Positions 18,389 to 26,375 of a DNA stretch of 64,000 nt are shown here, one piece after another. The notes below the pieces were generated by a model that worked only from the letters and a program-made list of their open reading frames with translations, did not search any database and was not told the origin of the DNA. Position numbers and translations under genes: made by a program. The DNA comes from Phycisphaeraceae bacterium D3-23 (GTDB taxonomy: Bacteria; Planctomycetota; Phycisphaerae; Phycisphaerales; Phycisphaeraceae): positions 2,604,001 to 2,668,000 of the forward strand of contig CP114179.1 in assembly GCA_039555135.1 (NCBI GenBank), in the 5' to 3' direction. Within the stretch, counting starts at the first letter, position 1; every line of letters starts with the position of its first letter.

Positions 18389-19576
18389 CTAAGCCACCAG
18401 CCCGGGTTCGAGCAGCGCCGCGGTGATCGACGCGCCGAGCCCCGCGCACACGAGGTTCAGGTTCACGTTCGCGCCAAGCTGCTGCTCGGCCTCGCCGACC
18501 GCCGATATCACCGCGAGCCAGGGCGACAGGGCCGTCTCCGACGCGCCCGGCGTCTCGGGGTCGCACGACTCGGCCAGCTGCGCCATCCGCCGACGCGCGA
18601 AGTTCGCGATCATCGAGCCCATCAGCGCGGCCGCGCGCCGATTGGCCGCGAGCTTCGAGGCGTTCTTGTGGTCGCCGACCCAGCGCTTGGCGAACCCATC
18701 GACACGTTCCGCAATCGCCGCGCCCAGCTGCGCCTCGGGCCGGCCGCCCTGGGCCATGCGGTGGATCGGCGACAGCACCGACTGGCCCCACTCCGACAGG
18801 TCGTAGCGCACCGCGAGCGCTGCCCGGCCGATGCTGCCCTGCGCAAAACCAATCACCCACTTGCGCGTCTTCTCGTCGAGCGGGCCCGTGCCATCGCCGG
18901 CCGTATCGCCCTCGCCGCCGCGCGTGTGGCGGTCCAGCCAGCGCCCGACCTCGTCGTCCGTCAGCGGCACGAACGGCACGCGCTGGCTCCGGCTGCGGAT
19001 CGTCGGCAAGAGATCGTCCTCACGCGACGTCACCAAAATCAGGTACGTCCCCTCGGGCGGCTCTTCGAGTGTCTTGAGGATCGCGTTCTGGCCGACGCCG
19101 TCGAGCAGCTCGGCCTCGTCGACGATGAACACCTTGCCGTGGCCCAGCTTAGGCGCGAGGTAGGCCGGGCCGATCAGCTTCGAGCGGATGATGCTGATGG
19201 GGATGTTGCTCTGTTTCGATTCGCGGATGCTCCTGCTGTCGTCGAACAGCGCGAGCTCTTTGACGATCAGATGCAGGTCGGGGTGGGGCGACGACAGCGC
19301 GGCGGCCGGGTCGTCGGGGTCCGCCGCGTCGCGCTCGGCGAGGTCGTCGAGGTTTTTCAAGAGCCCACACGAGGCGCACGCATCGCAGGCGGACGTGTTG
19401 CCCATGAAGTCCGTGGCGGGGCTGTGGCAGAGCAATCGCTTGGCGAGCGCCCCGGCCGTGGTAAACTTACCGACGCCGGCGGGCCCGTGGAAGATCTGCG
19501 CGTGGTGGACGCGCCCGGTCGCGAGCTGCGATTCGAGGAGCGACTTAGCGCGTTGCTGGCCGATGATGCGTTGCAC
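18389..19576 (-). CDS. holB: DNA polymerase III delta' subunit (clamp loader)
   Basis: 395 residues from a GTG start (MQRIIGQQRAKSLLESQLATGRVHHAQIFHGPAGVGK). The AAA+ Walker A GPAGVGKFT is complete, unlike many delta' subunits. The zinc module CDACASC follows, then VFIVDEAELLDGVGQNAILKTLEEPPEGTYLILVT (Walker B and the family signature) and the sensor LLPTIRSRSQRV. It assembles with gamma/tau and delta to load the beta clamp. A charged insertion DRHTRGGEGDTAGDGTGPLDEK lies after the AAA domain. It diverges from the lipoprotein gene at 19632 across 55 nt. Confidence 0.9.
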   Translation of the reverse strand: MQRIIGQQRAKSLLESQLATGRVHHAQIFHGPAGVGKFTTAGALAKRLLCHSPATDFMGNTSACDACASCGLLKNLDDLAERDAADPDDPAAALSSPHPDLHLIVKELALFDDSRSIRESKQSNIPISIIRSKLIGPAYLAPKLGHGKVFIVDEAELLDGVGQNAILKTLEEPPEGTYLILVTSREDDLLPTIRSRSQRVPFVPLTDDEVGRWLDRHTRGGEGDTAGDGTGPLDEKTRKWVIGFAQGSIGRAALAVRYDLSEWGQSVLSPIHRMAQGGRPEAQLGAAIAERVDGFAKRWVGDHKNASKLAANRRAAALMGSMIANFARRRMAQLAESCDPETPGASETALSPWLAVISAVGEAEQQLGANVNLNLVCAGLGASITAALLEPGLVA

Positions 19577-19631
19577 GGGCTACGATTGTAGTGCAAGTCC
19601 GACCCGACCCAATCGCCAGGAGATGATGACG

Positions 19632-20339
19632 ATGAAGCTTGACCTGAAGACCTTGCTCGCCATGCCCGTCCTCGCGATCGCACTGGGCGTGGGCTGCGAC
19701 AACAACAAGGCCCCGTCGACGCAGGACGGCCGGACCGGCCCCACGACCGCCGAGCAGGACACGGTGGCCACGCCAGACCTCGATGACCCTGCGCCGCTCA
19801 CAGACGACAGCAACGATACCCGCGCCGACCCCACCCCCGTCGTCGGCGGCGACCACGCGACCGACCCGCCCACGCCCTACCTCGACGCGCCGCCCGTCCC
19901 GCAGCGTGATCCGTCGCCCGCCGCAAACCGGCGAAGCCCATTCCCCGAAGAGGGCGAAGACTTCCGTGGCCCGCTCCCCGCGACGCGCCTGAGCGACCAC
20001 GACCCGTTTGAAAACCTCATCGACCCTGAAGACATCCCCGACGTCGTCCCGTGGGAACAGGCCGGCGACTACGTCGGCCACGAGATCACCGTCGAAGGCC
20101 GGATCGTCAACATCGGCCAGACCCGCAACGCCGACGTCTTCTTCCTCAATTTCCACGAGGACTGGCGCGGCAAGTTTTACATGGTGATCTTCGACGACCT
20201 GGCCGACACCCTCGACCAGACCGTCGCCGAGATGTTCGAGGGCAAGCTCGTCCGTGTCCAAGGCCTGGTCGAGCCCCACCGCGGCCGACCGCAGATCAAG
20301 ATCGAGTCGATGGACCAGGTCGAATTTGTGGAGGAGTAG
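19632..20339 (+). CDS. Lipoprotein with C-terminal OB-fold-like domain
   Basis: 235 residues. Lipobox LGVGC at Cys22 after MKLDLKTLLAMPVLAIA; then about 115 residues rich in Asp, Pro and Thr, probably unstructured; then VPWEQAGDYVGHEITVEGRIVNIGQTRNADVFFLNFHEDWRGKFYMVIFDD...VRVQGLVEPHRGRPQIKIESMDQVEFV. That tail has the strand pattern of an OB-fold (YhcR/tOB-like nucleic acid or ligand binder). Three ATGs compete; 19632 has AGGAG 9 nt upstream, while 19623 abuts it. The function is unknown; the OB-like reading is tentative. Confidence 0.8.
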   Translation: MKLDLKTLLAMPVLAIALGVGCDNNKAPSTQDGRTGPTTAEQDTVATPDLDDPAPLTDDSNDTRADPTPVVGGDHATDPPTPYLDAPPVPQRDPSPAANRRSPFPEEGEDFRGPLPATRLSDHDPFENLIDPEDIPDVVPWEQAGDYVGHEITVEGRIVNIGQTRNADVFFLNFHEDWRGKFYMVIFDDLADTLDQTVAEMFEGKLVRVQGLVEPHRGRPQIKIESMDQVEFVEE

Positions 20340-20399
20340 GCGACGCAAGGCGTCCGGTTAGAACTCCGATTTCAGCCGGATCTAAACCCACACGTTCGT

Positions 20400-20430
20400 A
20401 AAGCCCGGCCGAGGCTTCGGCCGGGCTTTC
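20400..20430 (+). terminator. Strong GC hairpin after the OB-fold lipoprotein
   Basis: AAAGCCCGGCCGA / TCGGCCGGGCTTT stem with a 4-nt loop, ending in a short T-run. Confidence 0.8.
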
Positions 20431-20493
20431 GCATGCCCACCCTCTAATCCCCCTCACTGTGCCGACCAAACCCAGTTGGTATCATCGCAACGC

Positions 20494-21348
20494 ATGCCGC
20501 AGGACAAAGACCCCTACAACGCGCGGATCGTCGAGCGACGCCTGTTGCACGAGACGCTGGGCATCTTCCGCATCGCCTATGAAGACGCCGACGTCCCCGA
20601 CTTTGAGCCAGGCCAGTTCACCAACCTCGGGCTCGTCGCGCCGCCCCAGGCGCAACCCACAACCAACGGCATGGATGTCGAGGGCCCGCAGGCCCAGCGC
20701 CGCCGGCCCGGCCGGGTCCGCCTGACCCGGCGCGCCTACTCGATCTGCTCGCCGCCCAACGAAAAACGCTGGCTCGAGTTCTACATCATCGCCGTCGACG
20801 AAGGCGCATTGACGCCGCGCTTCTTCGACCTCCAGGTCGGCGACCGCCTGTTCATGGACCCCAAGGTCAAGGGCCGGTTCACCCTCGACGGCGTGCCCGA
20901 CGGCAAAGACCTCGTCACCGTCGCCACCGGCACGGGCATCGCGCCGTTCCTCTCCATGTACCACCAGTACAAAGACGAACCCAACCGATGGAACCGCTTC
21001 GTCTTCATCCACGGCGTCCGGCTGGCCAAGGACCTGGGCTACCGCGACGAGCTCTTGCAGATCGTCAAGGACGACCCGCGCGTCCACTACCTGCCCATGG
21101 TCAGCCGAGAGCCCGACAGCGCATGGGCCGGGCTCCGCGGCCGCGTCACGAGCATCTTCCAGGCGGGGCAGTACGAACAGATCATCGGCGCCCCGCTCAC
21201 CCCAGAGCAGTGCCACATCTTCCTCTGCGGCAACCCCGCGATGATCGACCAGTTGGAGGAAGAACTCACCGCCGACGACGGCCCGGGCTTCGTCGCACAG
21301 ACGCCGCGCGTGAAGGACGGGAACTTGCATTTTGAACGGTACTGGTAG
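20494..21348 (+). CDS. fpr: Ferredoxin--NADP+ reductase, bacterial Fpr type
   Basis: 284 residues. FAD-binding RRAYSICSPP, NADP-binding ATGTGIAPFLSMY, LCGNPAMID and a C-terminal HFERYW identify the subclass I bacterial FNR (Azotobacter/E. coli Fpr-like). It moves electrons between NADPH and ferredoxin or flavodoxin and may work with the Isc-type ferredoxin at 561, though they are 20 kb apart. Compared with relatives there is an extra Arg/Gln-rich loop (NGMDVEGPQAQRRRPGRVRLT) in the FAD domain. Start ATG 20494 is preferred over TTG 20476. Confidence 0.92.
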   Translation: MPQDKDPYNARIVERRLLHETLGIFRIAYEDADVPDFEPGQFTNLGLVAPPQAQPTTNGMDVEGPQAQRRRPGRVRLTRRAYSICSPPNEKRWLEFYIIAVDEGALTPRFFDLQVGDRLFMDPKVKGRFTLDGVPDGKDLVTVATGTGIAPFLSMYHQYKDEPNRWNRFVFIHGVRLAKDLGYRDELLQIVKDDPRVHYLPMVSREPDSAWAGLRGRVTSIFQAGQYEQIIGAPLTPEQCHIFLCGNPAMIDQLEEELTADDGPGFVAQTPRVKDGNLHFERYW

Positions 21349-21513
21349 GGGCGGGGGAGTGGTCCAGTGGCCACTCGCCCACATGGCCACTTCTCCCTGT
21401 CATCTTTACAAATCCAAAAAACTGCGAAACAAACCTTGGCCTCGCCGCGTTTGATTCCTACAGTTGACCCATAGACCTGAACACCCACGACCTGCTAACG
21501 AGGGGAAGACGTT

Positions 21514-21924
21514 TTGACTGGACTGTTTGTGCTGGACACCGTGCTCTGGACGGTGGGGCTGACCGTGTTGTTTGAGCTGGTGACGGTGCTGTTCCGCTTC
21601 GGGTTCAAGCTCGAGGCGACGCGCGACACCGCGAAGTACGTCGCCCGCTGGACCCGCGGCATCCGCATCCACCACGGCTACTGGGGCGTCCCGCTGGCCC
21701 TCATCGGCGCGGGGCTGCTGCTGACCCCGGCCGCGCCGGGCGTGGGGCTCGCGTTCTGGATGCTCGTGCTCGGGCTGGCGCTCATCAAGAGCGACCTCAT
21801 CCACCACTTCCTCGTGCTCTGGCCCATCACGGGCAGCCACGACTTCCACCTCCGCTACCCCAGTCATGGACGCGTGGACTACGTGCCCGACCCGATCCCC
21901 GTGCCCGCCAGCGGAACGCGGTAG
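21514..21924 (+). CDS. Small hypothetical membrane protein
   Basis: 136 residues from a TTG start with AGGGGA about 8 nt upstream. Three hydrophobic helices (residues 3-28, 55-70 and 72-90) and a His-rich rim (IRIHHGYWG, DLIHHFLVLWPITGSHDFH). Not recognised. The arrangement of histidines near the membrane edge could bind metal or heme, but nothing further supports that. Confidence 0.65.
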   Translation: MTGLFVLDTVLWTVGLTVLFELVTVLFRFGFKLEATRDTAKYVARWTRGIRIHHGYWGVPLALIGAGLLLTPAAPGVGLAFWMLVLGLALIKSDLIHHFLVLWPITGSHDFHLRYPSHGRVDYVPDPIPVPASGTR

Positions 21925-21946
21925 GCCGAGCGCAAGCCCTATTCTC

Positions 21947-22030
21947 GACAGGATGACAGGATTTGCAGGATGAACAGGATCAGAATCTATTCTGGCATCC
22001 TGTCTATCCTGAAAATCCTGTCATCCTGTC
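21947..22030. repeat. CAGGAT-type long inverted repeat
   Basis: Left arm GACAGGATGACAGGAT plus TTGCAGGATGAACAGGATCAG; right arm CTGGCATCCTGTCTATCC and TGAAAATCCTGTCATCCTGTC. Repeats built from the unit ACAGGAT are familiar in environmental bacterial genomes. It is AT-richer than its surroundings. The rest of 21925-22255 holds no gene I can support. Confidence 0.8.
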
Positions 22031-22255
22031 AAAACCGCCTTTTTCAGCCATCCAATCCCCCGGTTTTTCCTTGATTCCACGCCGAATAATCGGATAATGG
22101 ATGGGTGTCAATCTGGGCAGACCTGATGCCGTGTGGCCGACTCGGCCCGCATCATGGTTACGCCGCAGTGGGTTTCAGATTCACCTCTTCGTCGGCCTGG
22201 TCGGGTCGGCAGTTGTCCTCTTGGAGGGGGCGCCCATCTTGGAAAGGGGCCGCCT

Positions 22256-22828
22256 GTGGTAAGCAAGGCAGACTCGTGTCGCGTGGACCTGGCGTACACG
22301 CTGGGCGGCGACGACCGCATCGAAGGGCTGTGCCCGTACTGGTCCCGCGCGGCGCGCGACCGCATGGGGCTCCGGCTTGACGAGGACTGTGTGCTGGGTC
22401 GCCCGGTGTGGGATTTCATCAATGGCGGGGCCACGCTCCGCCTCTACGACGCCCTGATCTGGCACGTCCGCATCACCGGCAAACGCGCGAGCTTCCGCTA
22501 CCGCGGCGACTGCCCCGGCGCGATCCGCTACATGCGCATGACCCTCACGCCCGGCACGGGACGACGCATCCACCTGCGCAGCGAACTGCTCCACGACCAG
22601 CCCACCGCCCGGGCCGTCTTCTTCACCCACGTCGGCTACCGCCAGTGCCCGGACCTGATGCAGTGCTCGCTGTGCCACAAGCTCGAGGCCGACGGCCGAT
22701 GGTTCACCCTCAGCGAAGCCCTCGAACACACCACCTTGATCGACGAGCTCTTCCCCACCGAGATCGGCGACACCGTCTGCGACTCGTGCCGGACGAAGCT
22801 GGAGCTGCAGTTGGGGGTGGTGTTGTGA
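22256..22828 (+). CDS. Conserved-looking hypothetical with PAS-like fold and four-cysteine finger
   Basis: 190 residues from a GTG with GGAAAGG upstream. The N-terminal two thirds (GLCPYWSRAARDRMGL...VLGRPVWDFINGGATLRLYDALIWHVRITGKRASFRYRGDCPGAIRYMRMTLTP) has the helix-strand rhythm of a PAS sensor. The C-terminus has CSLCHKLEADGRWF...VCDSCRTKLELQ, two CxxC pairs that should bind zinc. No kinase or output domain is attached. The PAS reading is from pattern only. It stands just left of the inverted-repeat-bounded four-helix-bundle cassette. Confidence 0.6.
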   Translation: MVSKADSCRVDLAYTLGGDDRIEGLCPYWSRAARDRMGLRLDEDCVLGRPVWDFINGGATLRLYDALIWHVRITGKRASFRYRGDCPGAIRYMRMTLTPGTGRRIHLRSELLHDQPTARAVFFTHVGYRQCPDLMQCSLCHKLEADGRWFTLSEALEHTTLIDELFPTEIGDTVCDSCRTKLELQLGVVL

Positions 22829-22834
22829 ATACCA

Positions 22835-23293
22835 ATGACCAATGCCCAAGCCTAAATGACCAACAGCCAGAACCGGTGGGTCACGCTTTACCGGCACTGC
22901 TGCGATAAATGCTTGCGAAGATGCGGGCAAGCTCGTCGGCCTCCTTCCAGAGTTTGCGCAGTTCGTCTTTTTGCGCATCTGGGACTGCTTGTCCTATCAT
23001 CCGCAGCCAGTGCTTCGATTCACGAGACTCACGCGAACACAGGCTGATGCGATACCGAAACTCTTTTTTCGACCCCGCCTCGTCAGCCTCGGCGTAGTTC
23101 GCGCCGACACTAGTTGCCGCCCGCACCATTTGCCGGATCAGCGGGTCCGTGACCGCGTCAAGCTGAATCGTCCGAGCGAAACGTACAGAGGATTCCCCAA
23201 ATTTCGCGGTTCTTTCCGCTAAGTCGTACTTCGGATCATCCTCGGCCATCAAGGCATCCCATCATTGGACATTTAGGCTTGGACATTGGTCAT
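22835..23293. mobile_element. Four-helix-bundle cassette with 29-bp terminal inverted repeats
   Basis: Left end 22835-22863 (ATGACCAATGCCCAAGCC + TAAATGACCAA) and right end 23265-23293 are inverted copies matching at 27 of 29 positions. Between them is a single gene on the minus strand and almost nothing else. No transposase is inside. The cassette is less GC-rich than its neighbours. Confidence 0.7.
22881..23249 (-). CDS. Four helix bundle protein (23S rRNA intervening-sequence / Avd-like family)
   Basis: 122 residues predicted as four amphipathic helices: YDLAERTAKFGESSVRFARTI, PLIRQMVRAATSVGANYAEADEAGSKKEFRYRISLCSRESRESKHWLRMI, then QKDELRKLWKEADELARIFASIYRS. The SVGANYAEAD and ESKHWLRMI motifs are those of the family first found in 23S rRNA intervening sequences and related to the Avd accessory protein of diversity-generating retroelements. 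Members form pentameric barrels that may bind nucleic acid; the role of free-standing copies is unknown. There is no reverse transcriptase nearby. The gene is framed by terminal inverted repeats. Confidence 0.9.
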   Translation of the reverse strand: MAEDDPKYDLAERTAKFGESSVRFARTIQLDAVTDPLIRQMVRAATSVGANYAEADEAGSKKEFRYRISLCSRESRESKHWLRMIGQAVPDAQKDELRKLWKEADELARIFASIYRSSAGKA

Positions 23294-23298
23294 TTCAT

Positions 23299-24525
23299 TT
23301 AATGCAAGAACAGCCGGAGCCCCGACAGCGCCATGACCATGCCGTGGTCGTTGGCGGCGGCGGTGACGAGGTCGTCCCTTGCCGAGCCGCCGGCGTGGAG
23401 GACGTACTTCACGCCGCTGCGCTTGGCGCGGTCGAGGTTGTCGCGGAAGGGGATGAACGCGTCGCTCGACAGCGCGAGGTCGCCGAAGGACGCGCACCAC
23501 GCGAGCGCTTCGTCGCGGGTGATCGGGTCGGGGTCGCTTACCAGCACCGCGCGCAGCTCCGCCAGCTCGGTGTCGTCGAGCTCGTGGTAGCGGGTGAACT
23601 GGTCGAGCGCGTTGACCTTCTCGGGCCGGCCCGTGCCGGGCTTGAACTGGTCGATCAGCGCGAGCGACTTGGGGTGCTGCTTGAGCAGGAAGCGGTCGGC
23701 CTTGTCGCACGCCAGGCGGGTACACGCGATGCGCGACTGCTGGCCCGCGCCGATGCCCACGGCCTGCCCGCCCAGCGCGACGCCGATCGAGTTGCTCTGC
23801 GTGTGCTTGATCGTGGCCGTCGCCACGAGCAATGCCTCCACAGCATCCCCGGGAAGTTGCGTATTGGTTGTCACGACGTTCTTCAAGAGCGCCGTGTCGA
23901 TCACGCAGTCGTTGTAGTCTTGCTCCATCGTCAGCCCGAAGCAGGTGCGCGACTCGACATGCTTACCCGGGTCGTACGCCGGGTCGATCTGCAGCATGAC
24001 GTACTTGCCGCCCTTCTTCGCGGCGAGCAATTCGCGGGCCGCGTCGTCGTAGCCGGGCGCGATGATGCCGTCGGACACCTCGGGCTTGATGAGTTTGGCG
24101 AGGGAGAGATCGACGGGCTCGCTCACCGCGATGAAGTCGCCGAACGACGCGACCCGGTCGGAGGACCGCGCCCGCGCATACGCCGCGGCGATCGGCGAGT
24201 AGTCGTGGTCGTTGGGCGACGGGTAGAAGTGTGCCTTGCAGAAGTCGGCGTCGAGCGTGTCACCTTCACCGTTCATTCCGGGGGACACCGCTGCGCCGGC
24301 CGGGGAGACGTGCTTGAACGAGGCGGCCGCGGGCTTGCCGGTCGCGCGCTTGAGGTCGCGGACCAGCTCCCAGGCGCGCAAGGCGTCGAGCGCGTTGATG
24401 TAGCTGGGCGAGCCGTTGACGACGTTCAGCGGGTTGTCGCCCTCGCCGGCGTAGCGGATCGCGGCGTGGGGCTGGTTGGGGTTGCAGCCGTATTTGAGTG
24501 GGATCGTGGTGGGCATGCGCGGCAT
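23299..24525 (-). CDS. purH: AICAR formyltransferase domain protein (PurH C-terminal half, stand-alone)
   Basis: 408 residues. It matches the AICAR transformylase half of PurH: SFKHVSPAGAA (the catalytic Lys-His pair), DFIAVSEPVDLSLAKLI, EVSDGIIAPGYDDAARELL, TNTQLPGDAVEALLVATATIKHTQSNSIGVALGGQAVGIGAGQQSRIACTRLAC and DAFIPFRDNLDRAKRSGVKYVLHAGGSARDDLV. The usual N-terminal IMP cyclohydrolase (MGS-like) domain of about 200 residues is absent, so this protein can only do the formyl transfer to AICAR, and cyclisation must be encoded elsewhere. Start ATG 24525 or 24516; neither has a clear ribosome-binding site. Confidence 0.88.
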   Translation of the reverse strand: MPRMPTTIPLKYGCNPNQPHAAIRYAGEGDNPLNVVNGSPSYINALDALRAWELVRDLKRATGKPAAASFKHVSPAGAAVSPGMNGEGDTLDADFCKAHFYPSPNDHDYSPIAAAYARARSSDRVASFGDFIAVSEPVDLSLAKLIKPEVSDGIIAPGYDDAARELLAAKKGGKYVMLQIDPAYDPGKHVESRTCFGLTMEQDYNDCVIDTALLKNVVTTNTQLPGDAVEALLVATATIKHTQSNSIGVALGGQAVGIGAGQQSRIACTRLACDKADRFLLKQHPKSLALIDQFKPGTGRPEKVNALDQFTRYHELDDTELAELRAVLVSDPDPITRDEALAWCASFGDLALSSDAFIPFRDNLDRAKRSGVKYVLHAGGSARDDLVTAAANDHGMVMALSGLRLFLH

Positions 24526-24558
24526 GGTAACGGATGGTGCGCGGGGGATGTGCGCGGG

Positions 24559-24587
24559 GAAGCCCACGTTCAATGAACGTGGGCTTC
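24559..24587. repeat. REP-like palindrome, family B copy 7
   Basis: Arms GAAGCCCACGTTC / GAACGTGGGCTTC around AAT, with the CGGG tail. It sits between the divergent AICAR formyltransferase and exonuclease III genes, i.e. in their promoter region. Confidence 0.85.
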
Positions 24588-24621
24588 GGGCGCGTGCGGC
24601 ATGACGCGTTACACTTCGTGC

Positions 24622-25473
24622 ATGCGGATTACCACCTGGAATGTCAACGGCCTGCGCGCCGCGTTGCGCAAGGGATTTGCCGAGCACGTCGAGCGCATCG
24701 CGCCGGACGTGCTCATGCTGCAAGAGGTCCGCGCGCTGCCCGAACAGCTCCCGGATGAATGGCAGGACCCCGACGGCTGGCACGTGCTGTGGAACCCCGC
24801 GCAGAAGAAGGGCTACGCCGGCACCGCGATCCTGTCGCGGCATCCGATCGAGACACACGAGGTCGGGCTCACCAAGACGGACAAAGACCCCGAGGGCCGA
24901 CTGCTCACCGCGACCGTCCGGGGTGTCAGCGTCGGCTGCGTGTACCTGCCGTCGGGTTCGTCGGGCGAGCACCGCCAGGTCGAAAAAGAGAAATGGATGA
25001 AGCGCTTCAAGCCCTGGGCCGACCGGCAACGCAGACGCGATGCGCCCTTCCTCTTCGGCGGCGACCTCAACATCGCGCACACCGAACGCGACATCTTCTA
25101 CGCCAAGGGCAACGCCAAGACCTCCGGCTTCCTCCCGCATGAACGCGACTGGCTGGGCAAGGTCCTCACCACCGGCTGGCGCGACCTGGTCCGGGAAGAC
25201 TACGACACGCTCCTGGACGACGAAGGCGAGCACCACGGCGACGTCGTCGCACGCTACGGCGTCGAGGGCGAAGGCATCGACCCCGCCAAGCACGGCCCGT
25301 ACTCCTGGTGGTCCAACCGCGGCAGCGCACGACACAACAACCGCGGCTGGCGCATCGACTACCTCTTAGCCAACGAGCAGGCGGCCGCGCTATTCAAGGC
25401 CGCACACATCGACCGAGCCGCCGGCCTCGCGTGCAGCGACCACGCGCCGGTGTCGGTGGACCTGGATGTTTGA
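24622..25473 (+). CDS. xth: Exodeoxyribonuclease III
   Basis: 283 residues, EEP-fold nuclease. Motifs in order: ITTWNVNGLRAALRKG (Asn metal ligand region), DVLMLQEVRA (catalytic Glu), GGDLNIAHTERDIF (Asp/Asn), WWSNRGSARHNNRGWRIDYLLAN and CSDHAPVSVDLDV (catalytic Asp-His). It is an AP endonuclease / 3' exonuclease in base excision repair. ATG 24622 gives the family start (MRITTWNVNG). Its stop codon overlaps the first bases of the family D repeat, and ruvA follows 103 nt later. Confidence 0.93.
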   Translation: MRITTWNVNGLRAALRKGFAEHVERIAPDVLMLQEVRALPEQLPDEWQDPDGWHVLWNPAQKKGYAGTAILSRHPIETHEVGLTKTDKDPEGRLLTATVRGVSVGCVYLPSGSSGEHRQVEKEKWMKRFKPWADRQRRRDAPFLFGGDLNIAHTERDIFYAKGNAKTSGFLPHERDWLGKVLTTGWRDLVREDYDTLLDDEGEHHGDVVARYGVEGEGIDPAKHGPYSWWSNRGSARHNNRGWRIDYLLANEQAAALFKAAHIDRAAGLACSDHAPVSVDLDV

Positions 25474-25565
25474 GGGGAAGGGGCCGAGGGGTCGAGGGGT
25501 CAAGTGAAAAGCAATCCGACTCTACACTTGGCCCCTCGGCCCCTTCCCCCTTGGCCCCTTCCCCT
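25472..25565. repeat. G/C-tract inverted repeat, family D copy 2
   Basis: GAGGGGAAGGGGCCGAGG arm pairs with CCTCGGCCCCTTCCCCC; centre about TCAAGTGAAAAGC...CTCTACACTTG. It shares CACTTGGCCCCTCGGCCCC with the copy inside the SNF2 gene (3343). Confidence 0.75.
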
Positions 25566-25576
25566 ATCATCCCCCC

Positions 25577-26234
25577 ATGATCGCAAGCGTCACCGGCACA
25601 CTCACCGACCTCTTAGGCGAAACCGCCTACCTCGACCCCGGGCATGGGCTGGTGTACGAGGTCCTTTTGCCCGCGTTCGCGGCGCATCGGCTGGCGGTGT
25701 CGGTCGGGCAGCCCGTCACGCTGCACACGCTGCACTTCATGGAATCGAACAACCAGGGTGCGACGTACCTGCCGCGCCTGGCGGGGTTTTTGTCGGTCGA
25801 CGACCGCGCGTTCTACGAGCTGTTTGTGACCTGCAAGGGGATCGGGCACAAGCGGGCGCTGCGGGCGATGGTGCTGCCGACGCACCAGCTCGCGCTGGCG
25901 ATCGCGGACCGGGATGTGAAGACCCTGCAGACGATGCCGGAGGTCGGCAAGAAGACGGCCGAGACGATCGCGGTGACGCTGCGGGACAAGGTCGAGCGCT
26001 TCATCACCCCCGGAAGTGGTGCGGCCGGTACGACGGATGCGGACACCGGCGATGATTCTGGGGGGGTGGCCGGCGACGTCGCTGCAGCGCGGCGCGATCG
26101 AGGTGTTGTTACAACTGGGCGAGCAGCGCGCTCAGGCAGTGGTGTGGATCGACGAGGCGTTGTCGCAGGACGACCCGCCGACGGAGGTCGATCAGCTTGT
26201 CGCGGCGGTGTACCGGATCAAGGGCGGGGGGTAG
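25577..26234 (+). CDS. ruvA: Holliday junction branch migration protein RuvA, frameshifted in a G7 run
   Basis: The first frame gives domains I and II: MIASVTGTLTDLLGETAYLDPGHGLVYEVLLP, then helix-hairpin-helix ELFVTCKGIGHKRALRAM and LQTMPEVGKKTAETIAVTLRDKV. After seven Gs at 26060-26066 it runs into nonsense. The +0 frame from there encodes the missing domain III, LQRGAIEVLLQLGEQRAQAVVWIDEALSQDDPPTEVDQLVAAVYRIKGGG, ending at TAG 26232. Six Gs would give one continuous protein of normal RuvA length with a Gly/Asp-rich linker. RuvA binds junctions as a tetramer; domain III contacts RuvB. ruvB and ruvC are not adjacent. A sequencing error or slippage is likelier than loss. Confidence 0.88.
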
Positions 26235-26256
26235 GGCAGGGTTTTTGAGAATCAAT

Positions 26257-26358
26257 GGGTGCCACACAACTGCCCGAAGGGCTGCTGTGTGCGCGTGATC
26301 CACCGCGCCTGCGTCCCGCACACAGCAGCCCTGCGGACAGTGCAGTTGTGTGGCACCC
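26257..26358. repeat. GGGTGCCACA inverted repeat, family A copy 3
   Basis: Left arm GGGTGCCACACAACTGCCC...GGGCTGCTGTGTG, right arm CACACAGCAGCCCTGCGGAC...GCAGTTGTGTGGCACCC, centre about 24 nt. It lies between the convergent ruvA and the gene at 26376. Confidence 0.85.
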
Positions 26359-26375
26359 AACGATAGATCGTGCGG

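Noticed and set aside
22835-23293. Diversity-generating retroelement suggested by the Avd-like protein
   Set aside because: No reverse transcriptase, template repeat or variable repeat pair is visible on either side within the window.
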